DNA of 64,000 bases from Termitomyces sp. T153 (Eukaryota; Basidiomycota; Agaricomycetes; Agaricales; Lyophyllaceae), in the NCBI GenBank assembly GCA_018296165.2, contig JACKQL020000002.1:310001-374000 (forward strand). Direction: 5' to 3'. Each line of letters begins with the position of its first letter. The stretch's first letter is position 1. The position numbers and the translations under genes are program-made. Positions 55,251-64,000 of this stretch are shown one piece after another. Under the pieces are notes generated by a model that did not search any database, was not told where the DNA came from, and saw nothing but the letters and a program-made list of their open reading frames with translations.

Positions 55251-56391
55251 AACTAAGTATGGATCATTAATTCGTACTTTAAATAAGGGGCTCTTTTTTA
55301 ATCTTTCATAATTCATAATTTTTTTCTTCTACTAATAATAACAGGGTTATTAATCACTGGATTCTCTTTCAAGAAAAAAAAGGGAGGAGGAATTGGAAGT
55401 AGGAGGAATTTGTCAAGGGCAAGATATAAAATATTAAACATAAATTAATATTAATATATATTAGTTTACTGAGTTAAATCTAAAAATTAATAAGTCTAAT
55501 ATAGGTCATTTATTGTCTAATAACTTTTTATTCTCCTCTTCTTAGAATCCCTCCCCTTTTTTTCTTAGTAGACCCCATCTTTTATGAATCCTCCTTCTAG
55601 ACCCCTTGTTAAGAGTCTAGAAGAAGGGCTAGAATAAGAGAAAAAAAAAATAAGAAGACTAGTACTACATACTACTACTATGTACAACAAGGGGTTATTA
55701 ATCCAAGGGGTTTTTTTAAGAGGACAATCTAGACTATAAGAAGTTTTTTTGGTCTAAAAATAAATATAAACATACTTAAGTGTTAGATATTTATTTATTT
55801 TTCCTCTGTAGACTTGTAGACAAAAAAAAATCCAAATGGCTGGTCTACAAAAAAAAGGGGTTATTAATTAATAATAGTTATAGTTCTATGGAGAGTTTAA
55901 AGTTGAAATTTTCTATTTAAAATTGACCACAAAATTATTTTTGCCAGTGCCCCTGGTCCTTTTGTCTAGACTAGAAGAAGGCCAAGGGGTTCTCTTATAT
56001 ATTTTTCAATAACCTAGAACCTTACCTTCATTCATTATTTTCTATTACCCTCTGTAGGAACTCCTGTCCAGAATAAAAAAGGAAGGACCCTAGGTTGAAG
56101 ATAAGAGGAGGGGGCTAGGAGAAATAATATTCTAAATAAATTTAAGAATGACAGTTTTAGATGTCTTAACTCCTCTTTTAAGTTAAAGTTAATTTATAAC
56201 TAAGCTTTATAAATTTAATCCTTTCATAGGACTTCTAGAATCTCTTATTCTAGCCCTTTTTTAATACCCCCTTGTTGTTATTAATCACTGGATTCTCTTG
56301 GAATATCAAGAATATGGAAGGAGGAAAAGGAAAACAAAAAGGCTTTTAAATGCACTGGATTGATAAAAAAACAAGGGATTCAGAATTCATT

Positions 56392-56423
56392 GATGGGGAT
56401 GGGGATGGGGATGGGGATGGGGG
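56392..56423. repeat. GGGGAT short tandem repeat
   Basis: Four perfect GGGGAT units followed by five G. The five G tracts could form a quadruplex. Confidence 0.9.
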
Positions 56424-57191
56424 CCTACGGGTTAATTCCTCCTACTAAGTACTAAGTAGAGAAAAGGACAGCATTTTCTTTTCTAGCCCTTTTTGGATTA
56501 ATCAAAGGCTAAGGGACTCTTTAATCTAAACAAGGGGATAAAATATAAACTAAACTATAAAAGATAAAAATATAAAATGAGATGAGGTTGAGATAAAAGT
56601 ATCAATGACAATATTGTTAAAAAACATCCAAAAATATATTATAAAGTAATTCAAAAGGGTTATTAAGGAAAACTAAGGCAAATTTATAAAAAAAAGGAGG
56701 TCTAATACCAAAAGCTCACTAACAATTAACTATTAAGTAAGCACTCCTAAGGTAAACCTTATTAATCAATTACTTCCTGAAGTAAAACATTTTATTAGGG
56801 AAAGAAAAGGAAATCAACCAAGACTCCGAAAGTAATGGTGAGTGAAATCAGATTAGCCTAATTAATTAATAAATTGAAAAACTTAAGTATTTAGCAACAA
56901 AGCACTCTCTCTCCTTCTCTCTCTCCTTCTTCATAAGTAGTTTCATTTATCTTTTTAGAATATAGAACTCTTTATTTTCAATTTAGAACAAAAAGACTTA
57001 CAAAAAGACTTTCTTAGAAGTACTAAGTACGAACTAGAAAAAGGGCTTGTTGCAAAAATATATTAGTTAGTAATACTTTACTTTAAAGTGGTGTAGACTT
57101 CCCTATTCCAAAAAGAAGTGTTACTCTAAAAAAGGTGAAAAACTATAAGACCTGTAGGTTTATTAATTAATATTAGCCCTTTTTAGAAGAG

Positions 57192-57196
57192 AAAAT
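57192..57196. repeat. Target site duplication of solo LTR 1, left
   Basis: AAAAT, repeated at 58362-58366. Confidence 0.8.
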
Positions 57197-58361
57197 TGTC
57201 AGGGTCCGCTGACCTCGGGGGCGCAGCTGCACTGGGCGAGTCCTTACTAGGCGGGCGTGATTCCCCTGCATTGGTGACCGGACACTCAAAGACATTCTGG
57301 GTCCTGGTGGTTTGCACGGGTAATTGGGGAGATGTGATCCAGACAGATCCGGGAAGGTCCGGAGAAGTCGGATTGTGGGGAAATGAGACAGTCTTGGCGG
57401 GGTTCAGGCAGGAGGCCGTACGGGAGATTTGCGGAAGCAAGGGAGTAGGTGGCTGTGTGATCAATGGGGGCGGAGCCGGGGTTTGATGGGAGATCATTTG
57501 GAGTTGATGGAGTCCGGGACCGAGCGAAGAGTGAGGTTCGGACCTGGTAAGGAGTGTCGGGGTTCGTAATTATAATCGCGGAGTTCGTGAGGTCGTTAGG
57601 GTTGATGAAGAATTGGGCACAAGGGTCAGACGACGTCACCGAGACGGCATCGGACAAGACAATATGGAACAAGAGTAGATTCGAGTGGGGGTACGAAACG
57701 ATAACGAGAACGATAACAAAAAGGGGACGAGACAAGACCGGGAGACTGAGATAAGACCGGGAGACTGAGATAAGATCGGGAGACTGAGATAAGACCGGGA
57801 AACTGAGAGTAAGGAGAAAAAGACACGAAAACAAACACGAAACACAAAAAGGAAGCAATCAGACCATAGGTAACGTTAAGCAATATCAAGACCGGAGTAC
57901 GAAGAGCTACTCGATGACTTATATACTGACTACCGGAGGACTTCGGGGTACGTCGGCTGTGGCGGCGGGGCTTGGCGGGGCTTGACGGAGTGGGCGGGTG
58001 TCGGTTGTGATCAAAGATCGTGCCGCGCTGATACGTTGATGGGATCGCGGGTTGTTCCGAGGTTGTCGTGATATTCCGGAATAGGTCGGAGGAAGCAGGG
58101 TGTTGAGTTAATGATGGGTGGGCGAAGATCAGGAATAGCGGGGGTGGTTCTCGGGGTTTGGGAAGCCCAGGGTAAGTGTCAGTGGCTGCGGGGCAGGCAC
58201 CGAAGTTGGCCAGGGGGCCGTCAGAGTTAGCCGGGGAGGTGTCGGAGTTAGCCGAGGTAGGCGTGGGCATGGGCGGAAGTTCGGCGGAGCGTTGGGGGTC
58301 CTTTTGGGGGTTCGGGGGTTTGATGGACGATGTGCGGGGTTTTGGGGAACGGGTCGTGACA
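57197..58361 (-). repeat. Solo LTR 1, D type, young
   Basis: 1165 bp, TGTCAGGGTC..GGTCGTGACA, flanked by AAAAT on both sides. It is very similar to the element D LTRs, and the 19 bp of extra length is one more minisatellite unit (57736-57811). The interior was probably lost by recombination between two LTRs. Confidence 0.9.
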
Positions 58362-58374
58362 AAAATCCTCTTAG

Positions 58375-59441
58375 TGTCAGGTTCCACTGACCATGGGGGC
58401 TCACCTGCACTGGGCGAGTCCTTACTAGGTGGGTGTGATCCCCTTGCACTGGCAACCAGACACTCAAAAGCATTCTGGACACTGATTGCTTGTGCGGATA
58501 GTTGGTGGGATGTGATCCAAACAGGTCCAGGGAGTTCCGGAGAAGTTGGATTGCAAGGAAATGGGATGGGCTTGGCGGGGTTCAGGCAGAAGACCGTATG
58601 GGAGATTTGCGGACGCAAAGGGGTAGGAGGCTATGCAATCAATGGGAGTGGAGCCAGAGTTTGATGGAAGATCAATTGGGGTTGATGGAGTCTGGAACTG
58701 AGTGAAGAGTGAGGTTTGGATCTGATGAAAGAGTGTCAGGGTTTGTAATCGTAATTGCGGAGTTCGTGAGGTCGTTAAGGTTGAGGAAGACTTGGGCACA
58801 ACGGCCGGACAAAGTCACCAAGACAGCGTTGGACAAAGTGAAATGGAGTCAAGATGGAACAAGAATAGATTCGAGCGGAGATACAAAACGATAACAAGAA
58901 TGATAATGAAATGGAGACAAGACAAGACCAGGAGACTGAGATAAGGCCGGGAGACTGAGATAAGACTGGGAGACTGAGAGTAAGGAAAACAAGACATGGA
59001 ACACAGAACACGAGAAGGAAAACAATTAGACCATAGGTAACGTTAACAATAGGTAGGTAATATCAAGACTAGAGTAGGTTGCGATCAAGGGTCAGGCTGC
59101 GTTGATATGATGATGGGATCATTTGGGAACGTAGGTTGCTCCGAGGTTGTCATGACACTCTGGAATGGGTCGGAGAAGCCAGGGTGTTGAGTTAATGATG
59201 GGTGGCAAAGATTGGGGTTTGGGAGACCCAGGGTAAGTGTCAGTGGCTGCAGGGAAGGTGTCGAAGTTGGCCAGGGGGCCGTCAGAGTTAGCCGGGGAAG
59301 CATTGGAGTTAGCCGAGGGTGCGTCGGGGCTAATCAAAATAGGCACAGGGCATGGGTGGAAGTTTGGCGGAGCGTCAGGGGTTTTGGGGAATGGGAGGTT
59401 TGCTGGATGATGTGTGGAGGTCCAGGGGACGGGTTGTGACA
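58375..59441 (-). repeat. Solo LTR 2, A/D type, older
   Basis: 1067 bp, TGTCAGGTTC..GGTTGTGACA, flanked by CTTAG at 58370-58374 and 59442-59446. It is partly CpG-depleted. About 100 bp with the TATA box is missing after AATATCAAGACT (59060-59073). It lies 13 bp from solo LTR 1. Confidence 0.85.
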
Positions 59442-59446
59442 CTTAG

Positions 59447-60359
59447 GGATTAATAACCCCTTGTTTAGATTAAAATCCAGGGTTTAATAACAGGGACTTC
59501 ATAAAAGGGGAATCAGATAAATACTCCTCCTACAGACTCCTACTTTACTTAACTGAATGAAGGAGTTCTATATTCTCAAAAGACTGCCTTCTTTTTAGAA
59601 TTATAGTCCAAATTCCTTTTTTTCTTTCTAGAATATAGAATAAAGAATAAAGGGGCTCTTTTCTTGGAGGGGGTAAATTTATTTAAATAAAGTACAATGA
59701 GAGAAAACTTGTTAGAATATAGGGGTACTATCCTCTAAGGCTAAGTATTATAAATTTAGCAATAGTGAATAAGTACTGTAAAGGAAAAGTTTGAAAAGCA
59801 AGTGGTATACAAAAATGAATTTTTAAAATATCCCTTTTGGTTTACAGAAGAAAAGAATCCCCTTAAAGGTAATTAGGGCAAGGTATTCTTAATTCTTCTT
59901 TTCATTTAATCCAAAAAACATTTAAGAATAAATTGGTGAAATAGATCTTGAATTAGTAACTCTATAAGCAGTCAAAATTCTACAAGAAGAATGATGGCAT
60001 ACCTTTTGCATAATGGGTCAGCAAGTTAATAGGAGTAGCAAGGTTTTAAGCCTTAGCAAAAGCGACTGGACTATAATTTAAAAATACTCCTAGTCTAGAA
60101 AAAATTTGTGGACAAAAAAATAAGTACACATAGTGATGGGTCAGTTACTTCTATTAGACCCAAAGCCAAGTGATCTTACCAAGACCAGATTATAATAGAT
60201 CAAACGGGTGAATGTTGCATAATTCTCTAATGAGTTTTGGTAAGTGGTGAAATGCCAATCTGACCTGGTGCTAGCTGGTTTTCTACCGAAACATATATAA
60301 GTATGATGTCTACACAAAATTTATGGAGGTACAGCAAGGCAATTCCCAACAAGTTTAAG
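59447..60359. other. AT-rich island, right part
   Basis: Same character as 55251-57196. It opens with GGATTAATAACCCCTTGTT, the reverse complement of the motif at 55687-55705. No coding frame. Confidence 0.6.
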
Positions 60360-60756
60360 GGTTGTGTCACGACCCGCTCCCTAGATCCCTAGACACGGCC
60401 CCCAACCCCTCCCGATAACTCCCCGGAACCCCGCCCACACTTTCGACGCCACACTGGGCAACTCCGACGCTTCTCCGGCAAACCCCGACGGCAACTCCCT
60501 ATCCGTAGCCATCAACACCCCCTTGAAACCTTCCCCCACCGTTCCTGGACACGTCATACGTCCCCGACCCCCTACCCTAGTTCACCCGACCCATCCCGGA
60601 GTGCCACGACGCCCCGGAGCGGCCGCGCCCCCAACTGATCCCATCAGAATACCGCCGCGGCCCGAACTTGGGTTGTACCCGACACCCGTCGACTCAGCAC
60701 AGCCCCGTCGACCCCCGCCATCACATCCGCCGCCCTTGGAGGCACCCAGTAGTTGG

Positions 60757-60764
60757 TATATAAG
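60757..60764 (+). promoter_or_regulatory. TATA box of the family A LTR
   Basis: TATATAAG, 32 bp before AGTCTTGATATTA at 60789, the predicted RNA 5' end. Confidence 0.7.
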
Positions 60765-60788
60765 TCATAGAATGACTCCTCGGACCCT

Positions 60789-60801
60789 AGTCTTGATATT
60801 A
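60789..60801 (+). promoter_or_regulatory. Predicted RNA 5' end that acts as self-primer
   Basis: AGTCTTGATATTA is the exact reverse complement of the primer site at 61352-61364 and lies at the expected start distance from the TATA box. Confidence 0.7.
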
Positions 60802-61351
60802 CATTTTACCGGTTTCCTATGTTTCGTCTCTCGTCTCGTTTGTATTTCTGTTCCTAGGTTTCGAATCTATCTTTTCTCAGTCTCGTCTCGTCTCCGTCTC
60901 GTCTCGACTGTACATATTTCCTTTGTTCCCCTGAAGTTCCCTTGCTCCCTACATCAGTACGAACTCCGCGCACGCGCCACGACCTGAACATTCCTAACGA
61001 CAACCCCGGGCCTCACTACCCGCTCACCCCGGAACCCATCAAGCCCCGGTAACCCCCTATCCAACCGACCCCGCCCCCCCGACAGCCGAGAAGCCTCCGC
61101 CTACCCCGCAATCCCCTCGTGCGTCCGCTAACGAGCTCCGACACCCACCCCGGGTCAACGACCAGTACCTCCGGTCTTAGACCCCTCTGAATCACTCCGG
61201 ACCTACTCGGGCCGCTATCCATAGGGGCCCCTCGCAAGCCTTCCCCACCTCCGCTCCAACCCCGGGCGCCTGGTTATAAACGCAGGACATCGCGTCCGCC
61301 TAGTAAGGACTCGCCAGTGTACTGAGCCACCGTCGTCAGCGGAACCTGACA

Positions 61352-61364
61352 TAATATCAAGACT
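61352..61364 (+). promoter_or_regulatory. Self-complementary primer binding site of family A
   Basis: TAATATCAAGACT directly after the LTR. It does not start with TGG, so it does not fit a tRNA 3' end. It pairs 13 of 13 with the start of the element's own RNA. Confidence 0.75.
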
Positions 61365-61383
61365 CCCCCTTACCCCGTTCTCG

Positions 61384-63894
61384 ATGTCTGCGTTCAACCC
61401 CGCGTACAACCCAGTCGGTTACCCAACCGACGCCTACGGCCGGCCCATATTGGAAAATTCCTACGCCCCATTCTACCCGGGCCCCTTCACGGACCAATAC
61501 GTGCCCCGTCACTGGACCCCTGACCCCAACCAGGTGTTCTACGCCCCCTCCATCAGCCAGGGAATACCCCCAGGCTGGCGCCGCCCTCCCGCATTCCACG
61601 CCGATGGCAACAACCCCCGTACCAACCCCGGAGGATACTCCGCAGCACCCCCCAACCCCACCTACCTTCCCCCCGCCCATTACTATGCGTATCCAATCCC
61701 CGCTGCAGCCCCAGCCCCTCCGGAAGCTACGGATAACTATTCCCCACCCCGCCCACCATTCGCCGTTCAAACCCCTCCTTCCCCCAGGCAGCAGAGGATC
61801 GAAGCCTACGCCCAGCAACGCGACGAAGTTCTCCGCTTCCTCCGCCTGTCCCCTGCGGAATTCGCAAGGCGTACCCGCACCTTCCTTACCAGCCTAGGCT
61901 ACCCCGACACCTCCGCAACCCCGGAGGTCTGGGCGGACCGACTCCTCGACTTCCACGAACGCTACCTGCAAGGGAACCTCCCGGAGAATACGCAAGGCAC
62001 CCTGGGCCTCGACGAGAACTTACGGAACGAGCTCCGCGCCTTGGTCGAAGAAATCCACACTAGCCCGAACCCCCGCCCCTTCGAAGATCCCCTGGACCCC
62101 GCCCGCTCCTTCCACGTGCAACGCGAGGAACCCGTCGGGACACGAAACGAAGCCCCATCTTCCGTTCCCCGCCAGCAGGAAGAACTCAACGCGGCCTCCA
62201 GCATCTTGAGGAATCTCAACCCCGCGGGGGGGCTGTTCGACCAACCCGCCGCCCACACCCTGGCCCTCTCCGCCCGGCCCCGGGCCAGCTCGGTGCCCAG
62301 CGCCTTCCGAACCTGGGATCAACCCGCCATCCCCGAAATCCGCTCCCAACGACCGTCCCTACGCGTCGACGACGACAACCGGACCCTCTCCTATATCGAC
62401 GAGCCGGGCAACCCCGTCGACGAACACCCCCCGCGCAACGGGCCCCAACGAGACCGACCCCCCCATTTCGACCTCCGCGCCCCTCGTAGCAACGCCCCTC
62501 CGCCCCGTCCCAACGCCCCAGTCCCCCCGCGACAGCCCCTGGGCCCCGGGGCGCCCCGACCCCCTCTGTCCGCCAACCCCTTTCGTCCCCCGCCCGCCCC
62601 GATGCCTAACCCCCCCAACGACATCAACTATTTCGGACCCCCGAATCCCGGAGGACCCTCTCCCCCTCGATGGGCCCCAGGACCCGCCCCGGGTAGTGTA
62701 GGTCAAAACCCCGGTGGGGGACCACCCAATGGCGGACCCCCAGGAGGATGGGGCCCGGCGATGGACAACTTCCCCCCCCAGCGCGGAAACGGAAACAACT
62801 ACTACTACTACTACAACGCCGGACCCCCACCCCGAACTCAAAATTCGCAGGACGACACCTGCGACGCACTGGCCCGGGAAGGAAAGCTCGACATCCAGAA
62901 GCCCGAACCCTTCACCGGCCGCGACCCCCGGAAGTGGCGAATCTTCCTGACCCAGTGCTTAACTATGTTTCAAGCTAAGCCCATCACTTTTCAGCTTGAG
63001 AGCTCACGAGTAGCCTTCGCCGCATCATACTTACAGGGCATCGCTTTCGACCACTACACCGCGCTACTCCGGTTCGACCCAAACAATCCCGTACTCTCCC
63101 ATTGGCTCGCTTTCACTCAAGAGTTCTCGAGTAAGTTTGGCGTCTTTGACACCGTAGCAGAGGCGGAGGAAAATCTCTTCAACCTCCGAATGCGCGACAA
63201 CGAACGCTTCACGACCTTCATCGTACGGTTCGAACGAGAGGCCTACGAGACTGGCTGGAATTACAACGCCCTCCGGTTCGCCCTCCGTCGTGCCCTGCCC
63301 CAACGGATCAAGGACGTCCTTCGCCTCGCGCCCAAACAAACCACCTACGACGGGTACAAGGCGCTCGTTACCCAGGTCGACCAACGTTATTGGGAAGATC
63401 GCAGCGAAAACACGGCGCCCCGGACCTCGTGGAATACTTCCGGTAACACCAACTGGCAGACCGGAGCAACCAATGGCATCCGACCCTCCATCCCCGCTAG
63501 CCCTGCTAACCCCGCACCCCGCTTCCCCCCGGGCCGAGGAGTCCCCAACACAAATCGGCCCCCGGGACAGCGACCACCCGCCCAGCTCAACACCGCCGAC
63601 CTCCACGACACCCCAGTACCTCCGGATACCAATCCCGACGACCGCGACGACATCCCGGACCCCGCCGACGATCAGGAAGCCCTATGCGCAAACAGGATCC
63701 AGGACAGTCAGTGGATTGACGTGCCGGAAGAAACGCAGGAGAAACGACGGAAGGAGGGTGCGTGCATCCTATGTGGTGAGCAGGGACATTTTATTCGCAA
63801 TTGCCCTAAACGACAGGTGATGGGACGCGCCGTGTGGACGATCGACGGAGAAGACTGTAACTACCAGTTCACGGAAAACGAGTCGGCGGTTTAG
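61384..63894 (+). CDS. Gag protein of the intact family A element
   Basis: 836 aa, starting at ATG 61384, 20 bp after the primer site. Residues 1-500 are Pro/Asn-rich and probably disordered, with NYYYYYN near 476. The retrotransposon gag core is about 505-680 (PEPFTGRDPRKWRIFLTQ, FAASYLQGIAFDHYTAL, FVRF-like FIVRFEREAYETGWN). A zinc knuckle CX2CX4HX4C (CILCGEQGHFIRNC) is at 794-807, for binding genomic RNA. The stop is TAG at 63892-63894. The protein would form the particle that packages element RNA. The decayed copy at 1-1710 gives a direct comparison. Confidence 0.9.
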   Translation: MSAFNPAYNPVGYPTDAYGRPILENSYAPFYPGPFTDQYVPRHWTPDPNQVFYAPSISQGIPPGWRRPPAFHADGNNPRTNPGGYSAAPPNPTYLPPAHYYAYPIPAAAPAPPEATDNYSPPRPPFAVQTPPSPRQQRIEAYAQQRDEVLRFLRLSPAEFARRTRTFLTSLGYPDTSATPEVWADRLLDFHERYLQGNLPENTQGTLGLDENLRNELRALVEEIHTSPNPRPFEDPLDPARSFHVQREEPVGTRNEAPSSVPRQQEELNAASSILRNLNPAGGLFDQPAAHTLALSARPRASSVPSAFRTWDQPAIPEIRSQRPSLRVDDDNRTLSYIDEPGNPVDEHPPRNGPQRDRPPHFDLRAPRSNAPPPRPNAPVPPRQPLGPGAPRPPLSANPFRPPPAPMPNPPNDINYFGPPNPGGPSPPRWAPGPAPGSVGQNPGGGPPNGGPPGGWGPAMDNFPPQRGNGNNYYYYYNAGPPPRTQNSQDDTCDALAREGKLDIQKPEPFTGRDPRKWRIFLTQCLTMFQAKPITFQLESSRVAFAASYLQGIAFDHYTALLRFDPNNPVLSHWLAFTQEFSSKFGVFDTVAEAEENLFNLRMRDNERFTTFIVRFEREAYETGWNYNALRFALRRALPQRIKDVLRLAPKQTTYDGYKALVTQVDQRYWEDRSENTAPRTSWNTSGNTNWQTGATNGIRPSIPASPANPAPRFPPGRGVPNTNRPPGQRPPAQLNTADLHDTPVPPDTNPDDRDDIPDPADDQEALCANRIQDSQWIDVPEETQEKRRKEGACILCGEQGHFIRNCPKRQVMGRAVWTIDGEDCNYQFTENESAV

Positions 63895-64000
63895 GTCTGG
63901 AAGACACACTAGACCGTGGACCACATCCCGACGTCTTCTCCGCCCCAGCCACACTTCTCCGCGCAATGATGCTCGCCCCGGACAACCCCCCAGCACACCT
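63891..64000 (+). CDS. Start of pol of the intact family A element (partial)
   Basis: The -1 frame relative to gag is open from at least 63891 to the window edge and reads LGLEDTLDRGPHPDVFSAP then TLLRAMMLAPDNPPAH. Expression could be by frameshifting near the gag end or by a new start at the ATG-ATG pair at 63966-63971. I see no classical slippery heptamer. Protease should follow outside the window. Confidence 0.55.

Larger units (their letters stand above)
55251..57196. other. AT-rich island, left part
   Basis: Low GC, rich in TTAATAA, CTAGA and short G or C runs, with no coding frame. A 22 bp direct repeat (GTTATTAATCACTGGATTCT..) occurs at 55346 and 56277, and AACAAGGGGTTATTAATC-like motifs occur in both orientations. 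CT-rich microsatellite at about 56908-56933. Confidence 0.6.
60365..61351 (+). repeat. 5' LTR of the intact family A element
   Basis: 987 bp, TGTCACGACC..GGAACCTGACA. Related to the D LTRs (same ends, promoter and R start), but shorter and without the 19 bp array. Confidence 0.9.
60365..64000 (+). mobile_element. Intact family A Ty3/gypsy element, 5' half
   Basis: LTR, self-primer site, complete gag and the first codons of pol are present, all with abundant CpG and no stops. The rest lies beyond the window. It is the closest intact relative of the decayed copies at 1-10620. Confidence 0.9.

Noticed and set aside
61357..62841. Minus-strand frames opposite the intact gag
   Set aside because: Gly/Val/Arg-rich complements of the Pro-rich gag coding strand.
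1..64000. CRISPR arrays, bacterial operons, prophage
   Set aside because: No regularly spaced repeats with unique spacers and no bacterial gene organisation. The repeats are transposable elements of a eukaryote.

Overview
This window reads as fungal DNA, most likely from a basidiomycete (Agaricomycetes). That is inferred from three things: 47-55 bp introns with GT..AG ends and CTAAC/TTGAC-like branch sites, gypsy and Tad1-like LINE families of the type common in that class, and the absence of bacterial gene organisation. It is almost entirely a graveyard of nested transposable elements with one small island of ordinary host DNA. I saw no tRNA, rRNA or CRISPR.

Left part (1-27340, mostly + strand). 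A badly decayed Ty3/gypsy element (family A, copy 1: gag, pol, chromodomain-like end) runs into a 3.5 kb coding region of unknown function that I call X (5002-8515). A second A copy (9000-10620) is interrupted by a full-length LINE on the minus strand (10623-16919, 11 bp target duplication) and resumes at 16920 with the same X region. At 17528 it is cut by a second gypsy family (B), which is itself interrupted by a young, nearly intact Ty1/copia element (19415-25045, 352 bp LTRs, target duplication GCCAG).

Middle part (27340-42000, minus strand). Three elements are nested: a third gypsy family (C) is split by a B element (29286-40648), whose reverse transcriptase is split by a young LTR element D (31625-37587, 1146 bp LTRs, target duplication CTCAG). 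D is not a standard retrotransposon. Its interior carries an intact-looking two-intron gene on the strand opposite to its own transcription.

Right part. Positions 43440-46960 are a host island with normal CpG content, holding a phosphodiester-glycosidase-like gene with one intron. Next come unassigned decayed repeats, then a second, old D-type element (LTR 50848-53957, interior to about 55250) that also carries an antisense spliced gene, apparently a different one. Its LTR holds a 2 kb LTR element (51610-53596) encoding a single KH-domain-like protein. An AT-rich island (55260-60360) contains two solo LTRs. The window ends in the 5' half of an intact family A element (LTR 60365-61351, gag 61384-63894, start of pol).

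Two themes tie the window together. First, old copies have lost nearly every CpG as TpG or CpA while young copies have not. Even the few differences between paired LTRs of young elements are almost all CpG transitions, which points to deamination of methylated cytosine. Second, families A/D and B appear to prime reverse transcription with the 5' end of their own RNA (the LTR and the primer site are complementary), whereas the copia element uses a site matching the anticodon arm of initiator tRNA-Met.
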